A stretch of DNA of 64,000 nucleotides from Chryseobacterium oleae (GCF_900115055.1 NZ_FOVD01000003.1:62001-126000), one strand, 5' to 3'. Counted from the first letter of the stretch, positions 43,653 to 51,567 are shown. Notes: a model not told the origin generated them from the sequence alone. Program-made: numbers and translations.

Positions 43653-43908
43653 ATCTGAGTATCGTGGTTTATTGGGTTTTCAGATCAACTTATACAGTGT
43701 ATTCTGAACCAACTTTCTTTTTCAATTCAACCTTTCATGACTGTGGTCGCCAAAATCTCCAGTAAGCTCAACTGAATTTTTATGAGTTAATATGGAATGA
43801 TGTTTGCAACCCCGCAACGGTTTGGAATCTGATCATCTCACCCGGAAAGCCTAAGCTAACATGCTGCCCTTACTGAGGTCTTAAGAATTGTATCGAAACT
43901 TGATATCT
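43653..43908 (-). other. Long leader (about 250 nt) of the katE cluster, content unknown
   Basis: Between the promoter at 43909-43952 and the first gene lie about 250 bases. A GCAACCCCGCAAC direct repeat occurs near 43806-43818, and on the minus strand an 18-codon frame starts at 43836 and stops at 43780 (M-I-R-F-Q-T-V-A-G-L-Q-T). I recognise no known riboswitch. It could be a leader peptide, a structured RNA or plain spacer. Confidence 0.35.
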
Positions 43909-43952
43909 CAAATGTACGCTGAAATAATTCACTTTTTTATGACCTGGATCAT
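43909..43952 (-). promoter_or_regulatory. FNR-like box and -7 element of the katE cluster
   Basis: ATGACCTGGATCAT (43939-43952) is an FNR-like dyad. Reading leftward, TACATTTG (43909-43916) matches TAnnTTTG, with 29.5 bp from the box centre to the -7 start. The same arrangement (30.5 bp) occurs at 7014/7051 and at 45822/45800. Confidence 0.55.
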
Positions 43953-43964
43953 AATGGATACCTG

Positions 43965-44579
43965 TCAATAAACAATTTTCCTGTTTTCAATCGTGATATT
44001 TCCTTCCTTCTCCATCTTTTTTAAAGCCCTGATCACCGTTTCTACCCGCAGTCCCACCAGATTAGCGATCTGCTGTCTGGTGAGTTCTATCTGAAAACAA
44101 CTTCCGCAACTGTCATCATGATAACTTTTAAGATAGTCCAGAAGTCCTTTAAGCCTTGAAATGGGATTCAGCGATGCCATACTTTGCAGCATAATTGCCT
44201 TAAAATAAAGTCTTTGAGACAGACATGCATTCATTTCCAAAGAAAGATGAGGATGTTTTTTGATCAGTTCCAGAAAACGGTCCTTCGGAACTCTTATAAT
44301 TTCTGCAGGACTGATGCAGACCGCATTCGTAGGATAAAATTTATCTAAAAAAAGCATTGAATCCCCAAAGCTCTGTTTTCCTCCAAAAATGTTGTGAATA
44401 AATTCTTTCCCTTCATCATCATAATTATTGAGTTTCACCTTTCCTTCCCTGATCTGGAAATAGTACAGGGCGTGGTCTCCTTCTCTGTATATAAGTTCCC
44501 CTTTTTTATAGTTTTTCACTTCTCCTCCCGATGAATATAACATCTCTTCGTCAATATTCATGCAGCTTATTGTTTTCAT
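43965..44579 (-). CDS. Crp/Fnr-family regulator A of a tandem pair
   Basis: A 204-residue regulator with a cyclic-nucleotide-binding-like roll (L-I-Y-R-E-G-D, Y-Y-F-Q-I-R-E-G-K-V-K-L-N-N-Y) and a C-terminal winged helix with L-T-R-Q-Q-I-A-N-L-V-G-L-R-V-E-T-V-I-R-A. It has cysteines at the start (C6) and in C-G-S-C before the DNA-binding domain, but not the classical FNR cluster. An ATG six codons in (M-N-I-D-E-E) matches the paralogue's start better. It is about 50% similar to the next gene by eye, a clear tandem duplicate. Confidence 0.87.
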   Translation of the reverse strand: MKTISCMNIDEEMLYSSGGEVKNYKKGELIYREGDHALYYFQIREGKVKLNNYDDEGKEFIHNIFGGKQSFGDSMLFLDKFYPTNAVCISPAEIIRVPKDRFLELIKKHPHLSLEMNACLSQRLYFKAIMLQSMASLNPISRLKGLLDYLKSYHDDSCGSCFQIELTRQQIANLVGLRVETVIRALKKMEKEGNITIENRKIVY

Positions 44580-44640
44580 ACGTATCTCTTTAAAATATTT
44601 TCAATAAAAAATAGGGAATTTTATTATTGAAACCACTTTT

Positions 44641-45237
44641 TTAATATAATATTTTTCTGTCTTTAATCTGAACAATTTTATTTTTCTCCATATGTTTGAT
44701 CGTTCTTATCGCTGTTTCTACCCTTAATCCTGTAAGACTGGCCATTTGCTGTCTGGTTAAAGGAACCATGTAGGAATAAGGACTTTCGTCTTCATGAAAG
44801 CTTTTAAGATAATCCATGAGTCCCTTAAGTCTTGTCTCGGGATTCTGGGAAGATATATTCTGCATCATGATGAATTTATAATAAAGCCGCTGTGATAAAA
44901 AGCTGCTGATCTCAAGACACAGCTTGGCAGATGAGTTTAATAAACTAAAAAAAGCAGACTTATGAAGCCTTAAAACCGTACAGTCCGTAAGCGCCTGAGC
45001 ATTCATTGGATAAGGCTTATCGATAAAAAGAATAGATTCTCCACAACTCTGCCCTTCCGAAAGAATATTCTGTATAAACTCCTTTCCTTCTTCATTGTAA
45101 TTGTTCAGTTTCACCTCTCCCTGGGTGATCTGATAATAATAAATCGGGTTCTCTCCCTCGTTGAACAGATAGTCCGAGGGTTTATAATGTCTGATTTCCG
45201 CCCCCGCTGAATGTAAAATATTTTCGTCGATAACCAT
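44641..45237 (-). CDS. Crp/Fnr-family regulator B of a tandem pair
   Basis: A 198-residue paralogue of the gene at 43965. It shares Y-Y-Y-Q-I-T-Q-G-E-V-K-L-N-N-Y-N-E-E-G-K-E-F in the sensing roll and T-R-Q-Q-M-A-S-L-T-G-L-R-V-E-T-A-I-R in the recognition helix. The conserved E-T-x-I-R recognition residues suggest the two bind similar TGAy-N4-rTCA sites. The 61-bp spacer between the genes leaves room for a second promoter. It probably senses redox or metabolic state, effector unknown. Confidence 0.87.
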   Translation of the reverse strand: MVIDENILHSAGAEIRHYKPSDYLFNEGENPIYYYQITQGEVKLNNYNEEGKEFIQNILSEGQSCGESILFIDKPYPMNAQALTDCTVLRLHKSAFFSLLNSSAKLCLEISSFLSQRLYYKFIMMQNISSQNPETRLKGLMDYLKSFHEDESPYSYMVPLTRQQMASLTGLRVETAIRTIKHMEKNKIVQIKDRKILY

Positions 45238-45554
45238 GATAGTTTTTATTTAAGTTTTCTACAATCCTTCTCAATCTTTTCTTAGTAAAAATTTCATTGG
45301 GAACTTGGTTCTGTAGAGCACATGCAAATATTGAACCCTATCGATTACATAAAACGTTAAATAAAGTTAAAATATTTAATAGAATTTATTATAATTAAAT
45401 TATTGTTTGAATTTTTAACACCAATACTATTTATAAATTAAAATATCAACAAAAATAAAATCAAAGCACGCGAAATCGCTCCTCACAGCCAGCCGGAGGA
45501 TATTAAAACCCGCTTTAATACAAAAACGGGTTTTAAAGATCTATGATGATAAAA
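45238..45554. other. AT-rich spacer, no gene seen
   Basis: This 317-bp region is very AT-rich (about 45360-45470 is almost all A/T) and contains only the hairpin at 45503-45536, which probably ends the small lipoprotein transcript. Nothing else is recognised. Confidence 0.5.
45503..45536 (-). terminator. Hairpin terminator after the small lipoprotein gene
   Basis: A 10-bp perfect stem TTAAAACCCG / CGGGTTTTAA with a 14-nt loop, 18 bp beyond the stop codon. The T-run is weak, so termination is likely but not certain. Confidence 0.5.
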
Positions 45555-45767
45555 TTATTTCTTGATCACTTTTGCAGTGTCCATTTTTTTGGCAGCAGCA
45601 GTGTCCTTGCTGTGTAAAGTATCGGAAGGCATAGGAGCAGCAAGTGTATCAGCAGGCATGGTATCAATAACCACACTGTCTGTTTTTGTAGAAGTATCCA
45701 CTTTAGTTTCTTTTTTGCAGCTCATTACGGTTAAGCCCAAAGACACAAGTAAAATAGCGTATTTCAT
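45555..45767 (-). CDS. Small lipoprotein with low-complexity D/T/S/K tail
   Basis: A 70-residue protein. A lipoprotein signal peptide ends in L-T-V-M-S-C, with Cys17 as the lipidated residue. The mature part is charged and repetitive (several D-T and S-D-T units, then A-A-A-K-K-M-D-T-A-K) with no fold I recognise. I take the ATG at 45767; longer versions run into the promoter region. A TATATTTG element (45793-45800, leftward) and an FNR-like dyad upstream suggest control by a Crp/Fnr regulator. Confidence 0.7.
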   Translation of the reverse strand: MKYAILLVSLGLTVMSCKKETKVDTSTKTDSVVIDTMPADTLAAPMPSDTLHSKDTAAAKKMDTAKVIKK

Positions 45768-45792
45768 AATCATTATATTTTGCAGTTGTGCC

Positions 45793-45839
45793 CAAATATA
45801 ATTCAATTCCAAAATGTCATTTTATGATCAGAATCATAA
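45793..45839 (-). promoter_or_regulatory. FNR-like dyad and -7 element of the small lipoprotein gene
   Basis: A perfect dyad with 7-bp arms (TTATGAT, CAGA, ATCATAA; 45822-45839) is centred 30.5 bp upstream of TATATTTG (45793-45800, leftward). This is the same spacing as in the PRISE reductase promoter. Confidence 0.65.
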
Positions 45840-45853
45840 GGCTTTATTTTTAA

Positions 45854-46741
45854 TTATTTCACAAATTTTTTGGTTCCTGCAACACATAAGATAACACCAA
45901 TGGTAACCACCACCATTCCTATGCTTACCTGCTCATGAAGGAAGTATGCCGCAAGACCCAATCCAAAGAAAGGCTGCAACAGCTGCAGTTGTCCTACAGT
46001 GGCAATACCACCCTGTGCCAGGCCTTTGTACCAGAATATAAATCCGATGAACATACTGAAAAGTGAAATATAAGCCATTCCAAACCAACCCTGAAAACTT
46101 ACCGTTTCAATATTTTCTGGAAAATAGATGAAAAATAATGGAATCATCAATGGTAAAGCCAATACCAGCGCCCAGGAAATCACCTGCCAGCCACCTAATG
46201 TTTTGGAAAGCTTTGCGCCTTCTGCGTAGCCCATTCCACATAAAATAACAGCCAGCAACATCAGAATATCGCCTACAGGTGAAGCTGAAATTCCCTGCGA
46301 AACCGCATATCCGATCACCAAAAGACTTCCCACAACCGAAAAGAACCAAAATATAGGATGCGGCCGTTCGCCACCACGCAAAACACCAAATACAGCAGTT
46401 GCCAATGGAAGCATTCCCAAAAATACGATAGAATGTGCCGAAGTAAGATACTGAAGCGCCAATGCGGAAAGAAGTGGAAAACCTACTACACAACCGATGG
46501 AAACAAGCAACAAGGGAATCAGCTGCTTCTTTTCAGGACGTTTTTCTTTACCAATCCATAAAACCATCAAAGCTAAGATCCCTGCAACAGCTGCACGGAC
46601 TATGGTTACAAAAATCGGGCTCATTTCCATGACGGCCAATTTGGTCGCAGGCAGACCACCGCTAAACAGGACTACTCCAATAAAACCGTTGATCCATCCG
46701 TTTAGGCTTTCGTCTTTAACTAATATTTTATCTGTCATCAT
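45854..46741 (-). CDS. EamA-family (DMT superfamily) transporter
   Basis: A 295-residue membrane protein with ten hydrophobic helices arranged as two EamA repeats (about 15-145 and 155-292). Typical features are the P-A-T-K-L-A helix start and the final repeat with P-F-F-G-L-G-L-A-A-Y-F-L-H-E. The family exports amino acids or other small metabolites. It is divergent from a MocR-type regulator at 46835, which probably controls it. Confidence 0.88.
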   Translation of the reverse strand: MMTDKILVKDESLNGWINGFIGVVLFSGGLPATKLAVMEMSPIFVTIVRAAVAGILALMVLWIGKEKRPEKKQLIPLLLVSIGCVVGFPLLSALALQYLTSAHSIVFLGMLPLATAVFGVLRGGERPHPIFWFFSVVGSLLVIGYAVSQGISASPVGDILMLLAVILCGMGYAEGAKLSKTLGGWQVISWALVLALPLMIPLFFIYFPENIETVSFQGWFGMAYISLFSMFIGFIFWYKGLAQGGIATVGQLQLLQPFFGLGLAAYFLHEQVSIGMVVVTIGVILCVAGTKKFVK

Positions 46742-46805
46742 TGTAATATTTATTTAATACGTCAAAATTAGAAAGATGAAATAAATAAACACAGTCTCAG
46801 TTTTG

Positions 46806-46813
46806 TATATTTG
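46806..46813 (+). promoter_or_regulatory. -7 element TATATTTG of the MocR-type gene
   Basis: A perfect TAnnTTTG element 22 bp before the ATG at 46835. It shows that the in-frame TTG at 46811 is not the start. Confidence 0.65.
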
Positions 46814-46834
46814 CATGAGCACAGTTACAAAAAT

Positions 46835-48247
46835 ATGAACAGAGAATTTATATACAATGAGATCGCAGACGGAATAGCGTCCCAGATCAGAAATGGTGTA
46901 TTGAAAGCCGGAGACAAGCTTCCTTCGGTAAGAATGATGTGTCAGGAACATCAGGTAAGCATGAATACAGCCAAACGTGTGTTCCTGGAACTGGAATCCC
47001 AGTCGCTGATAGAATCTAAGCCGCAGTCCGGTTATTTTGTCAGTAGATTAATGTCCGTCAAGCTGCCTCTCTCCGAAGTGAGCCGCCCATCACTGATGGC
47101 CAATAACAACGAACCGGATGAACTCATCAGTAAGGTTTATGAGAATATGGGTAAAAAAGGAATCACTTTCTTCTCTATCGGAATTCCTTCGGGAGACCTT
47201 CTGCCACAGGCTAAATTAAAGAAAGAGATCATCAATGCTACCCGGGAATTAAAAGATGGCGGAACGGAATATGAAGAACTTCAGGGAAATTTAAAACTCC
47301 GAAGAATGATTGCTGTCCGGTCCCTTCAATGGGGCGGAAACCTCAGTGAAAATGATCTCGTGACCACCAACGGCGGGATGAATGCCCTTTCCTTCTGTCT
47401 TATGGCTTTGGGAAAACCCGGCGATACAATAGCCATTGAGAGCCCCTGTTATCCCGGAATTCTTCAGTTGGCAAACGGTCTAGGCTTAAACGTCCTCGAA
47501 CTTCCCACCCACCCGACCACCGGTATTGAAATTGAAGCGTTGAGAAAAGTAATTCCCCAAATCAATCTGTGTTTATTAATTCCGAATTTCAACTCCCCGT
47601 TAGGAAGCTGTATGCCGGATGAAAATAAGAAAGAGATTGTAAGAATTCTGTCAGAAAATAACATTCCTCTGATTGAGGATGATGTGTATGGTGACCTTTA
47701 TTTTGGCTCTACCCGTCCGAAATGCTGTAAATCTTTTGATAAGGATGGCAATGTTCTGTATTGCAGCTCAATTTCAAAAACATTGGCTCCCGGATACCGC
47801 GTCGGATGGATTGCTCCGGGTCGTTATAAAGACAAGATCATGAAGCTTAAACTACTCCATTCCACTTCTTCCATTTCCATTGTGAATGAAGCGGTTGCCA
47901 ATTTTCTCAAATCGGGACGCTATGAAAAGCACCTCCATCAAATGAGAAAGGCCGTTCAGAGTAATTATCAGAATTATGTACAGACCATCGCCGATTATTT
48001 CCCTGAAGGTACAAAAACCAGCCGTCCTCAGGGAGGTCTGTCTCTCTGGATAGAATTTGACAAAAAGATCCGGACCACTGAGTTGTATGATCTGGCGATT
48101 AAACAGAACATCAGTATTGCACCCGGCAGAATGTTTACCCTCCAGGATCAGTTTGAAAACTGCATGCGTCTCTGCATCGGTCTTCCATGGACGGAAGAAA
48201 CAAGGCTCTGTCTGCAGCAGCTCGGAAACCTTGCGAAAAAGATCTGA
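46835..48247 (+). CDS. MocR-type regulator (GntR / aminotransferase fusion)
   Basis: A 470-residue fusion: an N-terminal GntR winged helix (L-P-S-V-R-M-M, S-M-N-T-A-K-R-V) and an aminotransferase-like domain with Lys315 in S-I-S-K-T-L-A-P-G-Y-R as PLP lysine and E-D-D-V-Y-G-D-L before it. I begin at the ATG at 46835. It is divergent from the EamA exporter, the usual arrangement for an exporter induced by an amino compound. It ends 2 bp from the convergent Crp/Fnr gene with no terminator between. Confidence 0.9.
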   Translation: MNREFIYNEIADGIASQIRNGVLKAGDKLPSVRMMCQEHQVSMNTAKRVFLELESQSLIESKPQSGYFVSRLMSVKLPLSEVSRPSLMANNNEPDELISKVYENMGKKGITFFSIGIPSGDLLPQAKLKKEIINATRELKDGGTEYEELQGNLKLRRMIAVRSLQWGGNLSENDLVTTNGGMNALSFCLMALGKPGDTIAIESPCYPGILQLANGLGLNVLELPTHPTTGIEIEALRKVIPQINLCLLIPNFNSPLGSCMPDENKKEIVRILSENNIPLIEDDVYGDLYFGSTRPKCCKSFDKDGNVLYCSSISKTLAPGYRVGWIAPGRYKDKIMKLKLLHSTSSISIVNEAVANFLKSGRYEKHLHQMRKAVQSNYQNYVQTIADYFPEGTKTSRPQGGLSLWIEFDKKIRTTELYDLAIKQNISIAPGRMFTLQDQFENCMRLCIGLPWTEETRLCLQQLGNLAKKI

Positions 48248-48249
48248 TA

Positions 48250-48843
48250 CTATTTATCCGGAACGAAATTTTTCCTGGCCAGTTCTTTTCTTACCCGGCT
48301 TAAGCTCTCCGGTGTAATGCCAAGATAAGAAGCAATCATCCATTGTGGGACTCTGAGAAGAAGATCCGGGTACATTTTGATGAATTTCATATACCTTTCT
48401 TCCGCCGTTTCGCCCAGAAGAGAATTGATCCTGTTCTGAAGACTTCTGATGTGTTTCTGCAACAGGAAATCACTTCTTTCGATACTGTTCGGGAACTGTT
48501 CTACCAGTTTGTTGAAGAAATCGGGATGAAGAAACAGAACTTCCGTGTCTTCCACCGCTTCAATATAGTAAATGGATTTTTCGTTAAAATATAAGCTGCT
48601 TCGGTCAGAAATCAGCCAGCTTTCAGGAGCGAACTGTATGATGTGTTCTTTCCCGTTTTTATCGATGGAATACATCTTTAAAAGCCCTTTTTCGACAAAG
48701 AATATATGCCTGCATATTTCACCATACTGTAAAAGAAACTGGTTTTTAGGTATTTTCTTTACTTCATAGTGTAAGCTGCACATGTTCACTTTTTCTATGG
48801 GAACATTGAGTACTTTAGCTAAATACGTGTTGATATTCTTCAT
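48250..48843 (-). CDS. Crp/Fnr-family regulator in bacillithiol-linked operon
   Basis: A 197-residue regulator with a cyclic-nucleotide-binding-like roll (L-L-Q-Y-G-E-I-C-R-H-I-F-F-V-E-K-G-L-L-K) and a C-terminal winged helix with I-A-S-Y-L-G-I-T-P-E-S-L-S-R-V-R-K-E. It resembles the gene at 6413 more than the pair at 43965/44641. Its start overlaps the YtxJ stop (TAATG), making it the last gene of a four-gene operon with YfiT, a DUF1569 protein and YtxJ. It may report thiol or redox state. Confidence 0.87.
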   Translation of the reverse strand: MKNINTYLAKVLNVPIEKVNMCSLHYEVKKIPKNQFLLQYGEICRHIFFVEKGLLKMYSIDKNGKEHIIQFAPESWLISDRSSLYFNEKSIYYIEAVEDTEVLFLHPDFFNKLVEQFPNSIERSDFLLQKHIRSLQNRINSLLGETAEERYMKFIKMYPDLLLRVPQWMIASYLGITPESLSRVRKELARKNFVPDK

Positions 48844-49220
48844 TATACAATCTGGCTTATGGATATATCTTCGTGCGAAGCGCTGTTGATCACCTTCCCG
48901 TCTTCAATGATGATCAGCTGCGGGCTTTCATGCCTGATTTCAAGATCCCTGGATATTTTATTTGAAATCGCTCTGTGTTCCAGCAAATCTAGGTAATATA
49001 AATCCAGTTTATGATCTAAATTATCTATTTCTCTTTCAAAGTTTTTCAATACCGTTTTGCTGATGAAGCATCGTGTTGAATGTTTGAAGATAGCTATTGT
49101 ATGGTGATACGAACTTTCAATGGCTTGGGCCAGATCTTCCTCAGATTCTATATTTTTCCAGAAAGATTTACGTTCAGGGGTGCTTTCTTTTCCTCCGAAT
49201 ATTTTATCAAAAAAACTCAT
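48843..49220 (-). CDS. ytxJ: Bacillithiol-system redox protein YtxJ
   Basis: A 125-residue thioredoxin-fold protein of the YtxJ (DUF2847) family. Cys51 in H-S-T-R-C-F-I-S-K is the single active-site cysteine, and E-S-P-Q-L-I-I-I is the cis-proline strand. YtxJ is proposed to act as a monothiol bacilliredoxin-type protein removing bacillithiol from mixed disulfides. It overlaps both neighbours (4 bp upstream, 1 bp downstream). Confidence 0.87.
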   Translation of the reverse strand: MSFFDKIFGGKESTPERKSFWKNIESEEDLAQAIESSYHHTIAIFKHSTRCFISKTVLKNFEREIDNLDHKLDLYYLDLLEHRAISNKISRDLEIRHESPQLIIIEDGKVINSASHEDISISQIV

Positions 49221-49678
49221 ACATTAAATTGTTTTAAATGATGATCAAGATGTTTGTACTCTAAAAATCCCCAGTCTTTTTCAGTCATTGTACCAAATAG
49301 TCTGTGACGGTCCGGAAGCTCTTTTTTTTCAGATGCTGTCCGGAAATCCTTCAGTGTATTCAGCAGATTGGTTTTTGATTCATCAAAATCACATTCAAAA
49401 TTAACGATTAGTTTTTGAAAAGTGGGCATGTTTCGGGGAATTCCGTTGTTAAAGACCTGCATTTCTATTTTGGTAGCTGCTCCTATTGCCTGAAAAAAGA
49501 GGTTAATATGAGGAAGTACAACTTTCCTCAAAGGCACCTTAAGGACAAGCTCACAGTGTTTTAACATCTGGGAAACATTCATTTTCCCCCATCTTTTGGG
49601 AGCGTTTTCATTGAGCAGGGAAATCCTTTGAATGATCTCTTCAAAATAAACCGGATCGTGCAGACTCTTTTTTACCAC
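49217..49678 (-). CDS. DUF1569 (DinB-like) protein
   Basis: About 153 residues of a helical DUF1569 domain, with R-W-G-K-M-N-V-S-Q-M-L-K-H-C near the first metal-ligand helix and Y-K-H-L-D-H-H-L-K-Q-F at the end, the typical DinB-like histidines. I start at the GTG at 49678, which overlaps the YfiT stop by 7 bp. A longer frame from a TTG at 49732 would overlap YfiT by 61 bp and adds an unlikely cysteine/serine-rich leader. Members are thought to be metal-dependent thiol transferases; with YfiT next door, bacillithiol is a plausible cofactor. Confidence 0.75.
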   Translation of the reverse strand: MVKKSLHDPVYFEEIIQRISLLNENAPKRWGKMNVSQMLKHCELVLKVPLRKVVLPHINLFFQAIGAATKIEMQVFNNGIPRNMPTFQKLIVNFECDFDESKTNLLNTLKDFRTASEKKELPDRHRLFGTMTEKDWGFLEYKHLDHHLKQFNV

Positions 49679-50208
49679 CCTTTTTCCTTCTTCAGATTTT
49701 CGATGTGAGCAAAATGATGATTGCAGTGCCAAACATATAAAGCAAGATAATTTCTCAGATCATAATCCTGGTTTTGCTCGGGATGATGAAAAGTCCTCTC
49801 GAATTGCTTATTGGTAAGGGTTTTAAGCAAAGCAGCCCATCTCTGATGCGTTCCTTTAATCATTCTCATGGCCGGTTTTATCGGCATATTAGCGCTGTCC
49901 TGAAGTTCTGCCCATTTGGCTTCATCGTAAGGCCTTATAGTAGGATTATCCTCCGTTAATGCCAGTTTAAGACGGATAAAACTGTTGATATGACTGTCTG
50001 CAATATGGTTCACAAGCTGTCTTACCGTCCATCCTCCTTCTCTGTAAGGCGTGTCCAACTGATCATCAGAGAGGTCTTCTATCAAAGTTTTAAGCTTTTC
50101 AGGAAAGTTTTTGATGACTTTAATGTATTCATCAAGTTTAATATCGCAGATGTTCTCAGGTTGTTGGTACTCACCTATCGGAAACCTCTTCTGTTCTAAG
50201 TTGCTCAT
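49672..50208 (-). CDS. YfiT-family bacillithiol transferase
   Basis: A 178-residue DinB-fold enzyme. The family signature P-Y-R-E-G-G-W-T-V-R-Q-L-V-N-H-I-A-D-S-H is at about residues 54-73, and W-H-C-N-H-H-F-A-H-I-E near residue 160 supplies the other metal histidines. YfiT/BstA enzymes conjugate bacillithiol to electrophiles, using a divalent metal. It is the first gene of the leftward YfiT-DUF1569-YtxJ-Crp operon. Confidence 0.9.
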   Translation of the reverse strand: MSNLEQKRFPIGEYQQPENICDIKLDEYIKVIKNFPEKLKTLIEDLSDDQLDTPYREGGWTVRQLVNHIADSHINSFIRLKLALTEDNPTIRPYDEAKWAELQDSANMPIKPAMRMIKGTHQRWAALLKTLTNKQFERTFHHPEQNQDYDLRNYLALYVWHCNHHFAHIENLKKEKGW

Positions 50209-50240
50209 TTTGTTAATTTTAATTTTTAAAGTCTCAGTTT

Positions 50241-50350
50241 TGTCCGGTCATTATTTTTTGGACGTTGTGTAGATGGCAGTTTTTGTAAATTTATCAAAAA
50301 TCCAAGAATCTAAAATGAAAAAAGCGTTAATTATGCTTATTATCCTATAG
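50241..50350 (+). other. Truncated relic of the pncA promoter and start
   Basis: About 110 bases resemble the segment immediately upstream of pncA (51674-51760): both share TTTGTCCG, TTGGACG, a GA-AATCTAAA stretch and ATGAAAAAAGCGTTAAT. After the ATG at 50315 the frame reads M-K-K-A-L-I and stops after 11 codons at 50350. It is oriented like pncA and lies 1.4 kb upstream of it. Confidence 0.65.
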
Positions 50351-50372
50351 AAATCCGGAATAATTTACTGAT

Positions 50373-50406
50373 AAAAAAAGCTCCAATTCTATTAAAATTG
50401 AAGCTT
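50373..50406 (-). terminator. Terminator of the DEAD-box helicase gene
   Basis: Reading leftward: an imperfect stem AAGCTTCAATT / AATTGGAGCTT followed by seven T. It lies 19 bp after the helicase stop. Confidence 0.78.
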
Positions 50407-50424
50407 ATTACTTAAATCATTGGG

Positions 50425-51567
50425 CTAGTAACCGTGCAAGTCAATGCCCTCAGTTCTTTGCAGCGTTATCTTCTTACCCATTTTCTTTTGAATCACTCTG
50501 AAGTGCTGTAGTTCGTCATCCGTCAGAATATTGATCGCCGTTCCTTTTTCATTGGCACGACCCGTTCTACCGATTCTGTGAATATAATCTAAAGGCGAAC
50601 GCGGTAACTCATAATTGATCACACATGGTAAGGACTCAATGTGGATACCACGGCCAATAAGATCTGTAGCTACTAAAATCTGAGCTCCGTTTACTTTAAA
50701 CTCTTCCAGGTTATTTCTACGGGCACCCTGTGATTTCTGACTGTGAATGGCTACTGCCTTAATTTTATTCTTTTTAAGTTTCTCTACTAAATTATCCGCT
50801 GATCTTGTAGAAGAAACAAAGATCAACGCTTTTTCCACTTTCTTTTCCTTAATTAAATAACGCAAGAAAGGTCCTTTGTTTTCAGGAGAAACATGATAAG
50901 CTAATTGTTCAATATTGTCAATTTCAACTTCTTCTTTTTTAATCTCAATCATTGTTGGATTAATGGACAAACGCTCCTTCATTTCTGCTACTTTATCATT
51001 TAAAGTTGCCGAAAACAATGTTGTTTGCCTTCCGACAGGCATTAGCGAGAAAAGTTTATTCATTTCCTCTCCAAAACCTAACTGAAACATTTTATCCGCT
51101 TCATCAATAACCAAATGCTGAATTCCTGAAATACTTAACGCATTATGATCAATCAAATCCAATAAACGGCCCGGTGTTGCAATAAGAACTTCCACCCCAA
51201 ACATTCCTTTCATCTGCGGATTGATGGAAACCCCTCCATAAACAGCCATTGTACGGATCTCACGCTTCAGATTATCTGTAAAAGCTCTGAAAACTTCATC
51301 AATCTGAATCGCCAGCTCACGGGTAGGAACCAATATTAACACCTGAACATTACGGTCTTTTTTAACTTCTGCGTTTTGTAATTTCTCTAAAATAGGCATC
51401 ACAAAACAAGCTGTTTTTCCGGAACCGGTCTGGGCAATTCCCATCAGATCTTTTCCCTGCAAAATAACAGGAATAGCCTGCTCCTGAATCGGGAACGGCT
51501 TCAGATACCCTAATTTATTGACAGAACGAATAATATTGTGTGATAATCCTAACGACTCAAATGACAT
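50425..51567 (-). CDS. DEAD-box RNA helicase, RhlE-like
   Basis: A 380-residue protein with the full set of DEAD-box motifs: a Q motif (P-F-P-I-Q), Walker A A-Q-T-G-S-G-K-T (45-52), P-T-R-E-L-A, D-E-A-D near residue 154, S-A-T, and H-R-I-G-R-T-G-R. It stops soon after motif VI, with no C-terminal extension, as in short RhlE-type helicases. It remodels RNA, probably in ribosome assembly or cold adaptation. A TATCTTTG -7 element lies upstream (51585-51592, leftward). Confidence 0.9.
   Translation of the reverse strand: MSFESLGLSHNIIRSVNKLGYLKPFPIQEQAIPVILQGKDLMGIAQTGSGKTACFVMPILEKLQNAEVKKDRNVQVLILVPTRELAIQIDEVFRAFTDNLKREIRTMAVYGGVSINPQMKGMFGVEVLIATPGRLLDLIDHNALSISGIQHLVIDEADKMFQLGFGEEMNKLFSLMPVGRQTTLFSATLNDKVAEMKERLSINPTMIEIKKEEVEIDNIEQLAYHVSPENKGPFLRYLIKEKKVEKALIFVSSTRSADNLVEKLKKNKIKAVAIHSQKSQGARRNNLEEFKVNGAQILVATDLIGRGIHIESLPCVINYELPRSPLDYIHRIGRTGRANEKGTAINILTDDELQHFRVIQKKMGKKITLQRTEGIDLHGY

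Noticed and set aside
43653..43908. Known riboswitch class (SAM, TPP or cobalamin) in the katE leader
   Set aside because: I could not fit the sequence to the conserved cores of these classes; left as an unexplained leader.
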